From Clostridia bacterium (GTDB lineage Bacteria; Bacillota; Clostridia; UBA1381; UBA9506), in NCBI GenBank assembly GCA_017416855.1, contig JAFQAZ010000004.1, positions 1 through 33,689 of the forward strand: a stretch of DNA of 33,689 nucleotides, given 5' to 3'. Shown piece after piece: positions 7,014-16,104 of this stretch. Positions within the stretch are counted from its first letter, which is position 1. Each line of letters opens with the position of its first letter. Position numbers and translations under genes: made by a program. The notes beneath the pieces are model-generated. The model was not told where the DNA came from. It was given only the letters and a program-made list of their open reading frames with translations, and did not search any database.

Positions 7014-9221
7014 TCAGTTTTCTTTTGTCAGCTTAGCAAAAGAGCCCAGCATGGTTTTTGTGCCGTGTTCGTCGAAGGCGATTTCCAGCTGTACATCACT
7101 GCCTGAGGGTGTAACGGAGATAATCATACCTCGACCGAATTTTTTGTGAGAAACCACATCACCGGGGCTATATGCTGCAGCAGCGGCCTTTTTGGCTTCT
7201 TTATCTTTAGAAAGGGCCGAAAGCAAGGACTGAGTACTGTCATAGAACTGATAGTCACGCTTTTTGGCAGGGGCTTCCTTCATTCGCTCCGGTTCTTTTA
7301 CAATGGCATTTAAGCATTCCATCGGAATTTCTTCCAAAAACCGGGAGGGCATTGTGTAGCCACTGCTGTCATAGCGGTTACGGTATCCGGCGTGGGTGAT
7401 AACAAGCTGATGCTTGGCACGGGTAATGCCTACATAGCATAAACGTCGTTCTTCTTCAATGTCATCTTCTGCCAAAGATTTAAAGCCGGGGAATAAGCCT
7501 TCCTCCAAGCCGCAAAGGAACACATGAGGGAATTCAAGACCTTTGGCACTGTGCAATGTCATCATCACAACGCTCTCTGCGGTTTCGTCGTAATTATCCA
7601 CATCGGAAATCAAAGCAGTGAGTTCCAAAAATCCAGCCAGGGAGGGTTCGGAATCGTTGCGTTCATATTCTAAAACAGCATTGGCCAATTCGTTTAAGTT
7701 ATCCAAACGAGTCTGGTTTTCCACGGAGTCATCCACCGTGAGCATAGCCCGGTAACCGCTTTCCACCAGCACGTGTTCAATGAGCTCTGAAGGCTTTACA
7801 TTGGTGGCTAAGGACTGTAATTTGCGGATTAAACCGGTAAACTCCATCACCTTATCAGCAACGCGGGCCAATTCAGGCTGTTCTTTGGCCTGCTCCATGG
7901 CGAGGAACATACTGATGCCAAAGCGATTAGCAACATCTGACACTTTTTCTAAGGTGGCGGCACCGATTTTGCGGGAGGGTTCATTCACAACCCTCAGCAG
8001 GCTGATGTTATCATTGGGGTTCTGCACAAGACGAAGGTAAGAGAGAATATCTTTAACTTCCTTGCGGTCATAGAACCTGAGACCTGCCAGCACACGATAG
8101 GGAATGCCGTGACCATTTAAGGTAGTTTCTATCACACGGGATTGAATGTTGGTGCGGTATAAAATAGCACAGTCAGAGTAGTTTCCGCCATCTTTTACAA
8201 CGGCTTTGATGCGGTTGGCGATAAATTCAGCTTCGTCATATTCGTTATCGGCACGGTATAAATCAATTAAAGAACCGGTGCCGTTTTTTGTCCACAGCTT
8301 CTTGCTTTTTCTACCGCGATTGTTGGCAATGACTGCGTTGGCGGCATCTAAAATAGTTTGGGTGGAACGATAATTCTGTTCCAGTTTAATTACCTGCGCG
8401 CCGGGGAATTCCTTTTCGAAATTCAAAATGTTCTGAATGTTGGCGCCACGAAATTTATAAATGCTCTGATCATCGTCACCTACTACACAAATGTTGTCAT
8501 AACCCTGCGCCAGCAGGCTGACCAGCATAGACTGAGAATTATTGGTGTCCTGATACTCATCCACAAAAACATAACGGAACTGCCGCTGATAGCGCTTTAA
8601 CACCTCCGGTTCCTGAGAAAGAAGCTGAACGGTGCGCATAATGATATCGTCAAAATCCAGGGCGTTTGCTTCCATCAGTTGTTTCTGATACTGACGATAG
8701 GCCTCGCCGATGAGTTTTTTGCGGTAGTTATCCTCGTGCATAGATAAATATTCGGTGGGACCGAACAGTTCGTCTTTAGCTGATGAAATTTCAAACAGCA
8801 CACTACGGATGGGAAGCATTTTTTCATCAATATTTAAAGATTTGAGCACTCGCTTCATTAAGGTTTTCTGGTCAGCAGAATCGTAGATAACAAAGTCGCT
8901 GCTGTAACCGCCACCCAATTTGTCTATGTCGCGTCGGAGAATGCGCATACAGAGGGAGTGAAAGGTTCCGATCCACATACTGTCGGCTTCTTCGCCAACG
9001 GTATTCATAATTCTTTCCTTCATCTCACCGGCGGCTTTATTGGTGAAGGTGATGGCTAAAATTTGCCATGGTTCTGCCTTTTTCTGTTCTAAAATATGAG
9101 CAATTTTGTTGACAACCACTGTGGTTTTGCCACTTCCGGCACCAGCTAATATGAGGAGAGGGCCATCTGTTTGCAAAATGGCTTCTCTTTGTTGTGGGTT
9201 AAATCTGCTTAAGTCTATCAT
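7014..9221 (-). CDS. pcrA: ATP-dependent DNA helicase PcrA/UvrD
   Basis: PcrA is the 3'-5' superfamily 1 helicase of Gram-positive bacteria, used in nucleotide excision repair, rolling-circle replication and clearing of RecA filaments and stalled RNA polymerase. All SF1A motifs are present in 735 residues: Q-motif LNPQQREAI-like start, Walker A AGAGSGKT (26-33), motif II DEYQDTN (about 220), motif [18 protein letters not shown], motif IV LEQNYRS, motif [15 protein letters not shown] and motif [10 protein letters not shown]. The C-terminal 50 residues ([17 protein letters not shown] onward) form the Tudor-like RNA-polymerase-binding tail. The start ATG overlaps the TGA of trmFO (ATGA), indicating translational coupling in the operon acetyltransferase-trmFO-pcrA. 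It ends at a strong terminator. Confidence 0.97.
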   Translation of the reverse strand: MIDLSRFNPQQREAILQTDGPLLILAGAGSGKTTVVVNKIAHILEQKKAEPWQILAITFTNKAAGEMKERIMNTVGEEADSMWIGTFHSLCMRILRRDIDKLGGGYSSDFVIYDSADQKTLMKRVLKSLNIDEKMLPIRSVLFEISSAKDELFGPTEYLSMHEDNYRKKLIGEAYRQYQKQLMEANALDFDDIIMRTVQLLSQEPEVLKRYQRQFRYVFVDEYQDTNNSQSMLVSLLAQGYDNICVVGDDDQSIYKFRGANIQNILNFEKEFPGAQVIKLEQNYRSTQTILDAANAVIANNRGRKSKKLWTKNGTGSLIDLYRADNEYDEAEFIANRIKAVVKDGGNYSDCAILYRTNIQSRVIETTLNGHGIPYRVLAGLRFYDRKEVKDILSYLRLVQNPNDNISLLRVVNEPSRKIGAATLEKVSDVANRFGISMFLAMEQAKEQPELARVADKVMEFTGLIRKLQSLATNVKPSELIEHVLVESGYRAMLTVDDSVENQTRLDNLNELANAVLEYERNDSEPSLAGFLELTALISDVDNYDETAESVVMMTLHSAKGLEFPHVFLCGLEEGLFPGFKSLAEDDIEEERRLCYVGITRAKHQLVITHAGYRNRYDSSGYTMPSRFLEEIPMECLNAIVKEPERMKEAPAKKRDYQFYDSTQSLLSALSKDKEAKKAAAAAYSPGDVVSHKKFGRGMIISVTPSGSDVQLEIAFDEHGTKTMLGSFAKLTKEN

Positions 9222-10522
9222 AGTGTTTCGATTATTCCTTTCATAACGGAGAGAGCACGTTCCGAAATTTTGCGGTACCGTTCCCGTTTGTTCCGTTCCC
9301 GTTCTTCCAAAGAGTCAATAATGCCGAAATTAATGTTCATAGGCTGAAAGTTTTTGCCTGTGTAGTTTGCAATGTAATGCCCCAATGCACCGGTAGCAGT
9401 AGAGGAGGGGAAGACAACCGGCGGTTTATCCAACAGATAGCGGGCGGCATTGAGTCCGGCTACAATACCGGAGGCAGCTGATTCTACATAGCCTTCCACA
9501 CCGGTCATCTGCCCGGCGAAATATAACCCTTTGCGGGCTTTATAGCCGAAACATTCATTCAACAAGCCGGGGGAGTTAATATATGTATTGCGGTGCATTA
9601 CGCCATAACGGACAATTTCCATATTTTCCAGCCCGGGAATCATAGAAAACACCCGTTTTTGCTCACCAAATTTTAAATGAGTCTGAAACCCTACGATGTT
9701 ATATAATGTACCTTCCGTGTTGTCCTGACGGAGTTGTACCACTGCGTGGTACCGCTTGCCGGTTTCAGGATGCTCTAAGCCAACCGGCTTTAAGGGACCA
9801 AAAGTGAGAGCCTGTTCACCACGTTTTGCCATAACCTCCACAGGCATACAGCCTTCAAAAACACGGTCATCTTCAAAGTCCTTCAGTTCAGCTGTTTCGG
9901 CAGAAATGAGAGCCTGATAAAAGGCATTGTATTCCTCTTTGGTCATGGGGCAATTAATGTAATCCGCTGTGCCCTTATCGTAACGGGCTTTGCGGAAACA
10001 CTTTGTCATATCAATGGATTCTAAAGTGATAATGGGTGCGGCGGCATCATAAAAAAACATCTGATCTTTACCGCACAAAGCGCCGATTTTTTCAGATAAC
10101 GGAGTAGAGGTTAACGGGCCGGAGGCGATGATGACACAATCACCTTCGGGAATATCCGTGATTTCTTCCGGAATGATGCGGATGTTGGGGCAACTTTTAA
10201 TCCGTTCGGTAATCGTTTGCGAAAAGGTTGTGCGGTCAACGGCTAATGCACCCCCTGCGGGCACACGGGTGCGGTCTGCGGCGTACATCACCACAGAGTC
10301 TAAAAGCCGCATTTCTTCTTTTAATAAACCGGCACCGTTTTCCAGCCCTTCTGCACGCAGAGAGTTGGAGCAAACCAACTCACCCAGAGTATCAAGGGAA
10401 TGGGCTGGTGTGTGCTTTTGTGGTTTCATTTCATATAAATCAACGGCGATGTTATGTCTAGAAAGCTGCCAGGCCGCTTCACATCCGGCCAGACCACCGC
10501 CGACGACAATTGCTTTTTTCAT
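9218..10522 (-). CDS. trmFO: methylenetetrahydrofolate-tRNA (uracil-5-) methyltransferase TrmFO
   Basis: TrmFO is a folate- and FAD-dependent enzyme that makes ribothymidine at position 54 of the T-loop in most Firmicutes tRNAs. The 434 residues match the family. The Rossmann FAD loop [12 protein letters not shown] (7-18) is followed by the family signatures [22 protein letters not shown], split here as [10 protein letters not shown] and [10 protein letters not shown], then [10 protein letters not shown], and near the C-terminus [18 protein letters not shown] precedes the ATG at 10522. It lies 17 bases after the acetyltransferase gene and overlaps pcrA by four bases, so the three are one operon that joins tRNA modification and DNA repair. 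Confidence 0.97.
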   Translation of the reverse strand: MKKAIVVGGGLAGCEAAWQLSRHNIAVDLYEMKPQKHTPAHSLDTLGELVCSNSLRAEGLENGAGLLKEEMRLLDSVVMYAADRTRVPAGGALAVDRTTFSQTITERIKSCPNIRIIPEEITDIPEGDCVIIASGPLTSTPLSEKIGALCGKDQMFFYDAAAPIITLESIDMTKCFRKARYDKGTADYINCPMTKEEYNAFYQALISAETAELKDFEDDRVFEGCMPVEVMAKRGEQALTFGPLKPVGLEHPETGKRYHAVVQLRQDNTEGTLYNIVGFQTHLKFGEQKRVFSMIPGLENMEIVRYGVMHRNTYINSPGLLNECFGYKARKGLYFAGQMTGVEGYVESAASGIVAGLNAARYLLDKPPVVFPSSTATGALGHYIANYTGKNFQPMNINFGIIDSLEERERNKRERYRKISERALSVMKGIIETL

Positions 10523-10539
10523 GTGAATTTGCTCCTTGT

Positions 10540-11685
10540 TCAGATGTTATCTGTTAAAATGTGATTGATAAAATTATGCTGTTTAGGATAGAGTCTATCC
10601 AGTTGAACAATGGCATCTATATCGCCGATGATGTGACCGGTAACAGACAAATCGTAAGCAGAACGGAACCCCATAACGAGCTGGGTTAAAGCACCAATGT
10701 GGGTCTGAATTTCGCAATCCAGACTGTCATAGCGTACAATGCCGCCACCGTTTTCTTCATAAACACCGGTGTTTTCCGGACAAAAATCATCCGATACACC
10801 TAGGCGGAGTCCGCCCAGACCGGCAGACAGAACACGAGGGATATCTAAAATTCTGCCCATAACGGTGGGGTGCAGTTCGCACACCGGCGGTTCACCGAAC
10901 AGAGTCGGCAGAGGACTGCCGGCAGGCAGAGTCATATCTATGTGAGAATAAGAAGAAAAATGAGAGCCAATGAAGGATAGCAATGCCTGCAAGCCCTCCG
11001 GATTGATATAAGCGGCTTCAATAACCTGAAAATGTTCAGCATTTTTAACAAAGCTCACATAGGCAATGGTTGTGCCTTCTTCGTTCTGGTAGGTATATAA
11101 ATAGCCACCGGCTAATTTCAGCATATCAAAAATGAACTGCCATTCTTCTTTCTGACGGAACACATAGCCGTTTTTGTGTTTGCAAAACTGATGATACACA
11201 GTAGAAAGATCATTCCAGTCGCTCAGGGCAGCACGATTGAACTTGCCTTTATATTGATAGTTAGGGAACCGCTCAGAGGGAATGTGACAACGCATTTCCT
11301 GATAGCAGGCAGCATAACCCATTTTATTATAGAAATTAAAGGAAAAAGGAGAAAGAAGGCTGAGAACCTCACGACGCTCTTTTTGTTTTTCCATAGCGGC
11401 ACGCATTAAAGTGGAGGCAATACCGCCACCACGGGCTTCCGGAGCAGTGCTCACTCCCACAATGTAGGAGGTGTCTACGACATTGCCGCGGAGTGAAAGC
11501 TTATAGGGTACGAGTTCTAAAGCACCAATCACTTTTTTGTCGTCTAAAGCTGTAATGGCATTCTTGCCCTGCCAGTAATGTCCGAAATAAAGGGACATAA
11601 AGTCTTCCGTATCGGAAAAAGAATATCGCCACAGTTCTTTAATCTGTTCGCGCTTTGAAGAATTGTCAGTTGTATTCAGCTTCAT
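10540..11685 (-). CDS. Eis-like GNAT N-acetyltransferase
   Basis: The 381-residue protein has an N-terminal GNAT fold with the acetyl-CoA loop [14 protein letters not shown] (about residue 80-93), a second GNAT-like region, and a C-terminal SCP2-like part. This is the architecture of Eis-family acetyltransferases, which acetylate amines on diverse substrates including aminoglycosides; the natural substrate here is unknown. I chose the ATG at 11685 because AGGAAG lies 7 bases upstream; an upstream in-frame TTG (11712) has no ribosome binding site. It is the first gene of the operon with trmFO and pcrA and has its own sigma-A promoter. It may be a housekeeping acetyltransferase and not a resistance gene. 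Confidence 0.82.
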   Translation of the reverse strand: MKLNTTDNSSKREQIKELWRYSFSDTEDFMSLYFGHYWQGKNAITALDDKKVIGALELVPYKLSLRGNVVDTSYIVGVSTAPEARGGGIASTLMRAAMEKQKERREVLSLLSPFSFNFYNKMGYAACYQEMRCHIPSERFPNYQYKGKFNRAALSDWNDLSTVYHQFCKHKNGYVFRQKEEWQFIFDMLKLAGGYLYTYQNEEGTTIAYVSFVKNAEHFQVIEAAYINPEGLQALLSFIGSHFSSYSHIDMTLPAGSPLPTLFGEPPVCELHPTVMGRILDIPRVLSAGLGGLRLGVSDDFCPENTGVYEENGGGIVRYDSLDCEIQTHIGALTQLVMGFRSAYDLSVTGHIIGDIDAIVQLDRLYPKQHNFINHILTDNI

Positions 11686-11742
11686 AAGTTCACTTCCTAA
11701 CATAGTTTTCAATTCATATCATAAACAAAATATACCCTTTTT

Positions 11743-11772
11743 AGTCTATCATAAAAGGCAGTATATTGTCAA
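11743..11772 (-). promoter_or_regulatory. sigma-A promoter of the acetyltransferase-trmFO-pcrA operon
   Basis: On the minus strand, TTGACA (11767-11772) and TAGACT (11743-11748) are 18 bases apart, about 60 bases before the first start codon. Confidence 0.7.
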
Positions 11773-11787
11773 CTAAATAACCAAATG

Positions 11788-11836
11788 AAAAGAGGCTGCA
11801 GCAAAACATTTTTTGTTTCACTACAGCCTCTTTTTT
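11788..11836 (-). terminator. spoVS terminator (works on both strands)
   Basis: AAAAGAGGCTG (11788-11798) pairs with CAGCCTCTTTTTT (11824-11836). It follows spoVS on the minus strand. The loop begins with the CTGCAGCAAA motif found in other terminators of this window. Confidence 0.8.
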
Positions 11837-11853
11837 AACAACACTTTTTTCAT

Positions 11854-12114
11854 TTAACGGGGTTCGATCTGTAATTTGATGGCGGTTCTTTCTTCCCCGT
11901 TGATTTCAACATCGGAAAAAGAAGGAATGCAAATCAAATCGGTTCCGGAAGGTGCTAAAAACCCCCGGGCGATGGCGATGGCCTTAATGGATTGATTCAG
12001 TGCACCGGCACCAATAGCCTGGATTTCTGCTGAACCGTTTTCTCTGATGACACCAGCTAAAGCACCGGCTACAGAATTTGGATTGGATTTTGACGAAACT
12101 TTAAGGGCATCCAT
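11854..12114 (-). CDS. spoVS: stage V sporulation protein SpoVS
   Basis: SpoVS is a small, highly conserved Alba-fold protein, probably nucleic-acid binding, that influences septation and coat assembly in sporulating bacteria. The 86 residues match family length exactly, and the signatures LKVSSKSNPNSVAGALAG, IGAGALNQSIKAIAIARG and IPSFSDVEINGEERTAIK are nearly invariant. AAAGGAG sits 7 bases before the ATG. Its upstream region contains a very good sigma-H promoter, which agrees with the sigma-H control known for B. subtilis spoVS. It is monocistronic, between its promoter and terminator, and divergent from sleB. Confidence 0.97.
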   Translation of the reverse strand: MDALKVSSKSNPNSVAGALAGVIRENGSAEIQAIGAGALNQSIKAIAIARGFLAPSGTDLICIPSFSDVEINGEERTAIKLQIEPR

Positions 12115-12157
12115 TTTTTTACTCCTTTACTATGTACTGGTAAAACCTTACAGTATT

Positions 12158-12186
12158 TTATTCGACAAAAAAATACAAATTCCTTC
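12158..12186 (-). promoter_or_regulatory. sigma-H promoter of spoVS
   Basis: On the minus strand, GAAGGAATT (12178-12186) and GTCGAATAA (12158-12166) are 11 bases apart. Both fit the sigma-H consensus RnAGGAWWW and RnnGAATWW at every defined position, with the expected spacing. Confidence 0.8.
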
Positions 12187-12328
12187 CAAAAAATTGAAAT
12201 TCTGTACTTTTTTGTTAAGTTTGTGCATTTTTTACAAAGAAAAACCTAGGGAAGAGATGTATAAATTTACAAAAATGGCAAACAGTAACAATTACTGATG
12301 TCAAAGTGATTGAGAAAGGAGTTATGTA

Positions 12329-12808
12329 ATGAAAATAAAGAAATTAATTTCTTTTGTGTTTGTGTTGAGCATAGCTTTACTGCTTGCTTTAGAAGGTATG
12401 TATTCAGAACAGGGAGAATTAACATCGACAGCCTTGGCCGCCAGCCGGTCATCCAATGAAATCCAGCTTTTGGCCAGATGTGTAAACGGTGAAGCAAGAG
12501 GAGAACCGTATATTGGTCAGGTGGCGGTGGCGGCGGTTATTTTAAACAGAGTCCGGCATCCTTCTTTTCCCAATACCATTGCCGGTGTGATTTATCAGCC
12601 ACGGGCTTTCACAGCAACGATTGATGGTCAGATGAATGTTCCCATCAGTCAGGACAGTACAGTATATCAGGCATGCCAGGATGCGATGAACGGCTGGGAT
12701 CCTTCAGGCGGTGCTGTGTATTATTATAACCCACGCAAAACCACGAACCGCTGGATTTTTTCACGGGAAGTGGTGAAGGTGATTGGCAACCACCGCTTTG
12801 CCAGATAG
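12329..12808 (+). CDS. sleB: spore cortex-lytic enzyme SleB (catalytic domain only)
   Basis: SleB is a lytic transglycosylase that degrades spore cortex peptidoglycan containing muramic-delta-lactam during germination. The 159-residue precursor starts with a secretion signal (hydrophobic 7-22, likely cleavage after ALA near residue 38). The hydrolase-2 domain follows directly with LLARCVNGEARGEPYIGQVA; Glu55 is the expected catalytic acid. The usual N-terminal peptidoglycan-binding repeat of Bacillus SleB is absent, a shortened form common in Clostridia. AAAGGAG lies 7 bases before the ATG. The gene is 12 bases upstream of ypeB, its obligate partner. I found only a weak match to a forespore promoter upstream, although forespore expression is expected. 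Confidence 0.95.
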   Translation: MKIKKLISFVFVLSIALLLALEGMYSEQGELTSTALAASRSSNEIQLLARCVNGEARGEPYIGQVAVAAVILNRVRHPSFPNTIAGVIYQPRAFTATIDGQMNVPISQDSTVYQACQDAMNGWDPSGGAVYYYNPRKTTNRWIFSREVVKVIGNHRFAR

Positions 12809-12820
12809 AAGGAGGCTATT

Positions 12821-14167
12821 ATGGAGAAGAGAAATAGAAGATTACCTACTGTTTTTTTGGTTATGCTGTTAATCGCGTTGTCCTTGTTTGGAGTTTATCA
12901 ATTTAAACGGGCAGAGGATTTGCGGCTAGCGGTAGAAAATCAATATACCCACGCGTTTCATGAATTAACAGAATATGTCAGCGACATTGATGTTCTGTTA
13001 AAAAAAGCTATGCTGGTGCAGGATGCCGGGCAGATATCATCGCTTTCAGCTGAAATTTATATGCAGTCAGCTGCGGCAAAAGCCAATCTGGCCATGCTGC
13101 CCACCGGAGAAATCAATTTGTCTGAAACGGCAAGATTTTTGTCTCAAACCGCTGACTATACGGAATATCTTTCAACAAAGGCAATCCGCGATGGAGATAT
13201 AACGGAGGAAGAATATCAGAATCTTCAGTCTTTATCCGGCTTTGCCGGCCGGGTGAAGGAGCATGTTACAAAATTGGATGACCAGTTATATTTTGGTCAG
13301 CTCAGCTTTGAAAAAACAAAGAATTTTACCGTACATGCAGAAGATACAGATGGTGATTTTGCTGGCGGTATGGAAGCAATAGAAAAAGCCTTCCAGGATT
13401 ATCCAAGCCTGATTTATGACGGACCGTTTTCGGAACACGTTGAATCTTTACAACCGGCATTTTTAGAGGGAAGACGAAATGTGAGCCAGAATGGGGCTAT
13501 GGATGCGGCAAAAGCTATTCTGGGTAAAGAACGGTCCTTGAAGCTGCAGTTTTCTGGGGAAGGAAACGGAACAGTGCCGACCTTTGATTTTACCTCTGAA
13601 AACGAAAATGGGCGAACCTGTTCAGTGAGTGTCTCTCAGAAAGGCGGTCAGGTTGTTTATATGCTGGATAGCCGCAGCGTTACAGAGAGCAAGCTCACAG
13701 CCGAAGATGCGGTGACACTTGCCGGAAAATTTTTACTTGAAAAAGATTTTGTCAATATGAAGCCCAGCTATTATGAAAGAACCGGCAACACGGTGACGGT
13801 AAATTTTGCAGCGGTGCAGAAGGATGTGGTGCTGTATTCCGATTTGGTTAAAGTAAAAGTGGCTTTAGATAACGGAGAAATTTTAGGACTTGAAACGATG
13901 GGGTATCTGATGAATCACAAGGTTAGGGTGTTCCCGTCACAGCTATTATCAGAGGAAAATATAAGGAGCAGAGTTTCACCCCATTTAGAACTGGAATCTG
14001 TGAGATTGGCTTTGATTCCCTTAGAGAGCAAGCGGGAAGTACTGACCTATGAGTGCAGGGGAACATTCGAGGGAGACCGTTTTTTGCTATATATCAATGC
14101 GGAGACCGGCGTTGAGGAAAAAATTCTGATGCTTATTGAAACAGAAAACGGAACGCTGACAGTTTAA
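12821..14167 (+). CDS. ypeB: germination protein YpeB
   Basis: YpeB is required to deposit and stabilise SleB in the dormant spore. The 448-residue protein has an N-terminal membrane anchor (about 9-27), a helical N-terminal domain rich in Glu, Ala and Leu, and C-terminal PepSY-type repeats (from about residue 235, including LTAEDAVTLAGKFL and LDNGEILGLETMGY). This order and the length match the family. AGGAGG precedes the ATG by six bases, immediately after sleB, so both are translated from one transcript. No strong terminator follows; the mRNA may continue towards the SASP gene. Confidence 0.95.
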   Translation: MEKRNRRLPTVFLVMLLIALSLFGVYQFKRAEDLRLAVENQYTHAFHELTEYVSDIDVLLKKAMLVQDAGQISSLSAEIYMQSAAAKANLAMLPTGEINLSETARFLSQTADYTEYLSTKAIRDGDITEEEYQNLQSLSGFAGRVKEHVTKLDDQLYFGQLSFEKTKNFTVHAEDTDGDFAGGMEAIEKAFQDYPSLIYDGPFSEHVESLQPAFLEGRRNVSQNGAMDAAKAILGKERSLKLQFSGEGNGTVPTFDFTSENENGRTCSVSVSQKGGQVVYMLDSRSVTESKLTAEDAVTLAGKFLLEKDFVNMKPSYYERTGNTVTVNFAAVQKDVVLYSDLVKVKVALDNGEILGLETMGYLMNHKVRVFPSQLLSEENIRSRVSPHLELESVRLALIPLESKREVLTYECRGTFEGDRFLLYINAETGVEEKILMLIETENGTLTV

Positions 14168-14216
14168 AAATGAAAAAATTTCCTGTGTTTTTTTAAAAAT
14201 AAAGGTCAAACTATGA

Positions 14217-14244
14217 GTGTAGCCAAGGGCTGCAAAACAGTTTA
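14217..14244 (+). promoter_or_regulatory. weak candidate forespore promoter of the SASP gene, in a dyad
   Basis: GTGTA (14217-14221) and CAGTTTA (14238-14244) are 16 bases apart; each differs at one defined position from the sigma-G consensus GHATR and CATnnTA. A long dyad (GTTTACA 14240-14246 with TGTAAAC 14273-14279; GAATTTT 14249-14255 with AAAATTC 14262-14268) overlaps it. Confidence 0.35.
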
Positions 14245-14293
14245 CAAAGAATTTTGTTCTTAAAATTCAATCTGTAAACAGGGAGTGTAAAAA

Positions 14294-14467
14294 ATGAGTA
14301 AGCGTTCAATCATGTCGAATCAGTTAAAAGAAGAAATCGCAAAAGAATTAGGCGTTTATGAAACGGTTAAGAAAAACGGCGGTTGGGGAGATGTTTCCTC
14401 CCGTGACTGTGGCAACATGGTGACCAAAGCCATTGAAATGGCGGAACGGTCGGTTTCAACATCGTAA
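14294..14467 (+). CDS. sspF: SspF-like alpha/beta-type small acid-soluble spore protein
   Basis: This short frame of 57 residues encodes a DNA-binding spore protein that coats and protects forespore DNA. The sequence has the SspF pattern: a basic N-terminus ending in MS, then LKEEIAKELGVYETVKKNGGWG split as LKEEIAKELG and VYETVKKNGGWG, a short turn, and NMVTKAIEMAE. Bacillus SspF shows the same K-ELAK-LGFYDTVK-GGWG and GNMVKRAIEIAE blocks. GGGAG lies about nine bases before the ATG. The position after sleB-ypeB places it in a germination/forespore cluster. Cleavage by the GPR protease would be expected near the Glu of the first block. An unusual Cys sits at residue 39. Confidence 0.88.
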   Translation: MSKRSIMSNQLKEEIAKELGVYETVKKNGGWGDVSSRDCGNMVTKAIEMAERSVSTS

Positions 14468-14563
14468 CGGACTCATAAGCTAACGCTCAGTAAACGAGAA
14501 AACAGCTTTTACGTTGGTTCCATTTTTCTTTGTAAAAATCAAAATCCAACAGGATAAAAGCGG

Positions 14564-14592
14564 CCGGACATTCCTGGTTTTGGAATGTCCGG
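14564..14592 (+). terminator. hairpin, probable terminator after the SASP gene
   Basis: CCGGACATTCC (14564-14574) pairs perfectly with GGAATGTCCGG (14582-14592) around a 7-base loop. The downstream T run is short (TTT), so termination strength is uncertain. The rest of 14468-14719 holds no gene. Confidence 0.6.
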
Positions 14593-14643
14593 TTTCCTAC
14601 TATGTAAAAAAATAAGAAATTTTGTGAATTTTTTTGAATTTAC

Positions 14644-14672
14644 TTTACAGAAACCACAATATGTAGTATAAT
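14644..14672 (+). promoter_or_regulatory. sigma-A promoter of the protease-scpAB-gerW operon
   Basis: TTTACA (14644-14649) and TATAAT (14667-14672) are 17 bases apart, about 48 bases before the start of the M50 protease gene. Confidence 0.75.
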
Positions 14673-14719
14673 GTATATGTATATTTGTATTTAATTGACT
14701 TTACATAGGGTGTGATGAA

Positions 14720-15367
14720 TTGTTCAGGTTATGGAATATGGATATAATCACCCTGCTTGTTCGTGCGGTGGTTGTTTTGCTGGCTATTTCTGTTCATGAA
14801 ATGGCTCATGGATATATGGCTTATTGGTTAGGGGATAAAACGGCGAAGTCAATGGGGCGGTTATCGTTAAACCCTTTCCGCCATTTGGATATTGTAGGCT
14901 CGTTGTGCCTTTTGTTCTTTGGCTTTGGTTGGGCAAAACCTGTGGTGGTGAATCCGTATTGCTTTAAAAAACCAAGACGGGATATGATTTTAACCTCTCT
15001 GGCGGGTCCTCTTTCAAACTTTATCATGGCCTTTTTGGGACTGGTTATCTTTAAAGTGCTGTTGATGACCAAGGTTCTTTATTTCAATTTGCTGTTGACA
15101 GATATTGTCATGACTTTTGTGGAACACTTTGTTTTTTTGAATATTGGCTTGGGCGTTTTTAACCTGCTTCCGGTTCCACCGCTGGATGGCTCTAAAATTT
15201 TTCTGCCCTTTCTGCCACAACGCCTGTATGCAGATATTATGCGTTATGAGCATTTGGGCTGGATTGTGCTGATGGTGGCACTGGCGCTGGATGTGCTGTC
15301 TCCGGTTATTGGCACGGTGGGCTCCTGGGTGTTTGAGGCACTTGCCTTTTTGGTGGGTGGTGTATGA
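14720..15367 (+). CDS. site-2 protease family (M50) membrane metalloprotease
   Basis: This is a 215-residue polytopic intramembrane zinc protease of the short S2P type found in Firmicutes ahead of scpAB. The zinc motif HEMAH (26-30) lies in the first membrane segment and the third ligand is Asp156 in NLLPVPPLDG. The AGPLSN motif (95-100) is also typical. The start is TTG at 14720 with GGGTG seven bases upstream; an ATG at 14738 is possible but has a poorer site. It overlaps scpA in ATGA fashion, so it leads the operon protease-scpA-scpB-DUF2953-gerW. Its substrate is unknown. Confidence 0.9.
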   Translation: MFRLWNMDIITLLVRAVVVLLAISVHEMAHGYMAYWLGDKTAKSMGRLSLNPFRHLDIVGSLCLLFFGFGWAKPVVVNPYCFKKPRRDMILTSLAGPLSNFIMAFLGLVIFKVLLMTKVLYFNLLLTDIVMTFVEHFVFLNIGLGVFNLLPVPPLDGSKIFLPFLPQRLYADIMRYEHLGWIVLMVALALDVLSPVIGTVGSWVFEALAFLVGGV

Positions 15368-16104
15368 TGGAAGCGTTATCGTTTAAAGTTGAAGTGTTTG
15401 AAGGGCCTTTAGAGCTTTTATTGCACCTTTTAAAAAAGAATAAAGTGAGTATTTATGATATTCCTATTGAAAGAATTACGGCACAATATATGGAATATCT
15501 GGAGCAAATGCAGAGTTTTGATATGGAAGTTTCCAGCGAGTTTTTAATTATGGCTTCGGAACTTTTGTATATTAAATCCCAAATGCTTCTGCCTCGTCAC
15601 GAGGAGGAAGAGGAAGATCCACGTAAAAACCTGGCAGATCGGCTGGCGGCCTATGAACGGATGAAACAGACCGCCGGATTTTTAAAAGAGCACGAGGGTG
15701 ATGGTCGGTTTTATTTCTTTAAGGCACCGGATATGATTCCTCAGGCAGCACCGGATTACAGCGACCAGGCATTTGATGTGGAACAGCTGATAGCCGCTCT
15801 TTCCGATGTGCTGATTAAAACCAAGCGGAAAGAACCGCCACCGAAAACCTCTTTTGTGGGTATTGGTGGCCATGAGCAGGTTTCCTCATCTTACTGTACC
15901 TCTCATATTAAAGGAAAACTGCTGGGCAAGGGGAGAGTACCCTTTAAACAGGTGTTTGCAGGGCTTGATTCCAAACCGAAGATTGTGGTATCTTTTTTAA
16001 TTCTTTTGGAAATGATTCGATTAAATCTTGTGACAGCGGAAATAAAGGGCAAAGAAATTTATTTAACTCAGATTAAAGACGGGGAGATTACCAATGAATT
16101 TTGA
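15364..16104 (+). CDS. scpA: segregation and condensation protein A
   Basis: ScpA is the kleisin of the Smc-ScpAB condensin, which compacts and separates origins on the nucleoid. The 246 residues begin with the invariant FKVEVFEGPLELLLHLLKKNK segment, given here as FEGPLELLLHLLKKNK, followed by IPIERITAQYMEYL and the acidic linker EEEEEDPRKNLADRL. The C-terminal winged-helix part (FVSFLILLEMIRL-like) binds the Smc head. A second ATG three bases on is an alternative start. It overlaps the protease gene by four bases and scpB by eleven, so expression is tightly coupled. Confidence 0.96.
   Translation: MMEALSFKVEVFEGPLELLLHLLKKNKVSIYDIPIERITAQYMEYLEQMQSFDMEVSSEFLIMASELLYIKSQMLLPRHEEEEEDPRKNLADRLAAYERMKQTAGFLKEHEGDGRFYFFKAPDMIPQAAPDYSDQAFDVEQLIAALSDVLIKTKRKEPPPKTSFVGIGGHEQVSSSYCTSHIKGKLLGKGRVPFKQVFAGLDSKPKIVVSFLILLEMIRLNLVTAEIKGKEIYLTQIKDGEITNEF

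Noticed and set aside
12258-12287. Possible forespore promoter of sleB (TGTATA with AACAGTA 17 bases later)
   Set aside because: The -10 matches only 4 of 7 positions of the sigma-G consensus; too weak to call, although forespore control is expected.
14240-14279. Riboswitch or attenuator ahead of the SASP gene
   Set aside because: The dyad overlaps the likely promoter, so its 5' arm may not be transcribed, and no T run follows.
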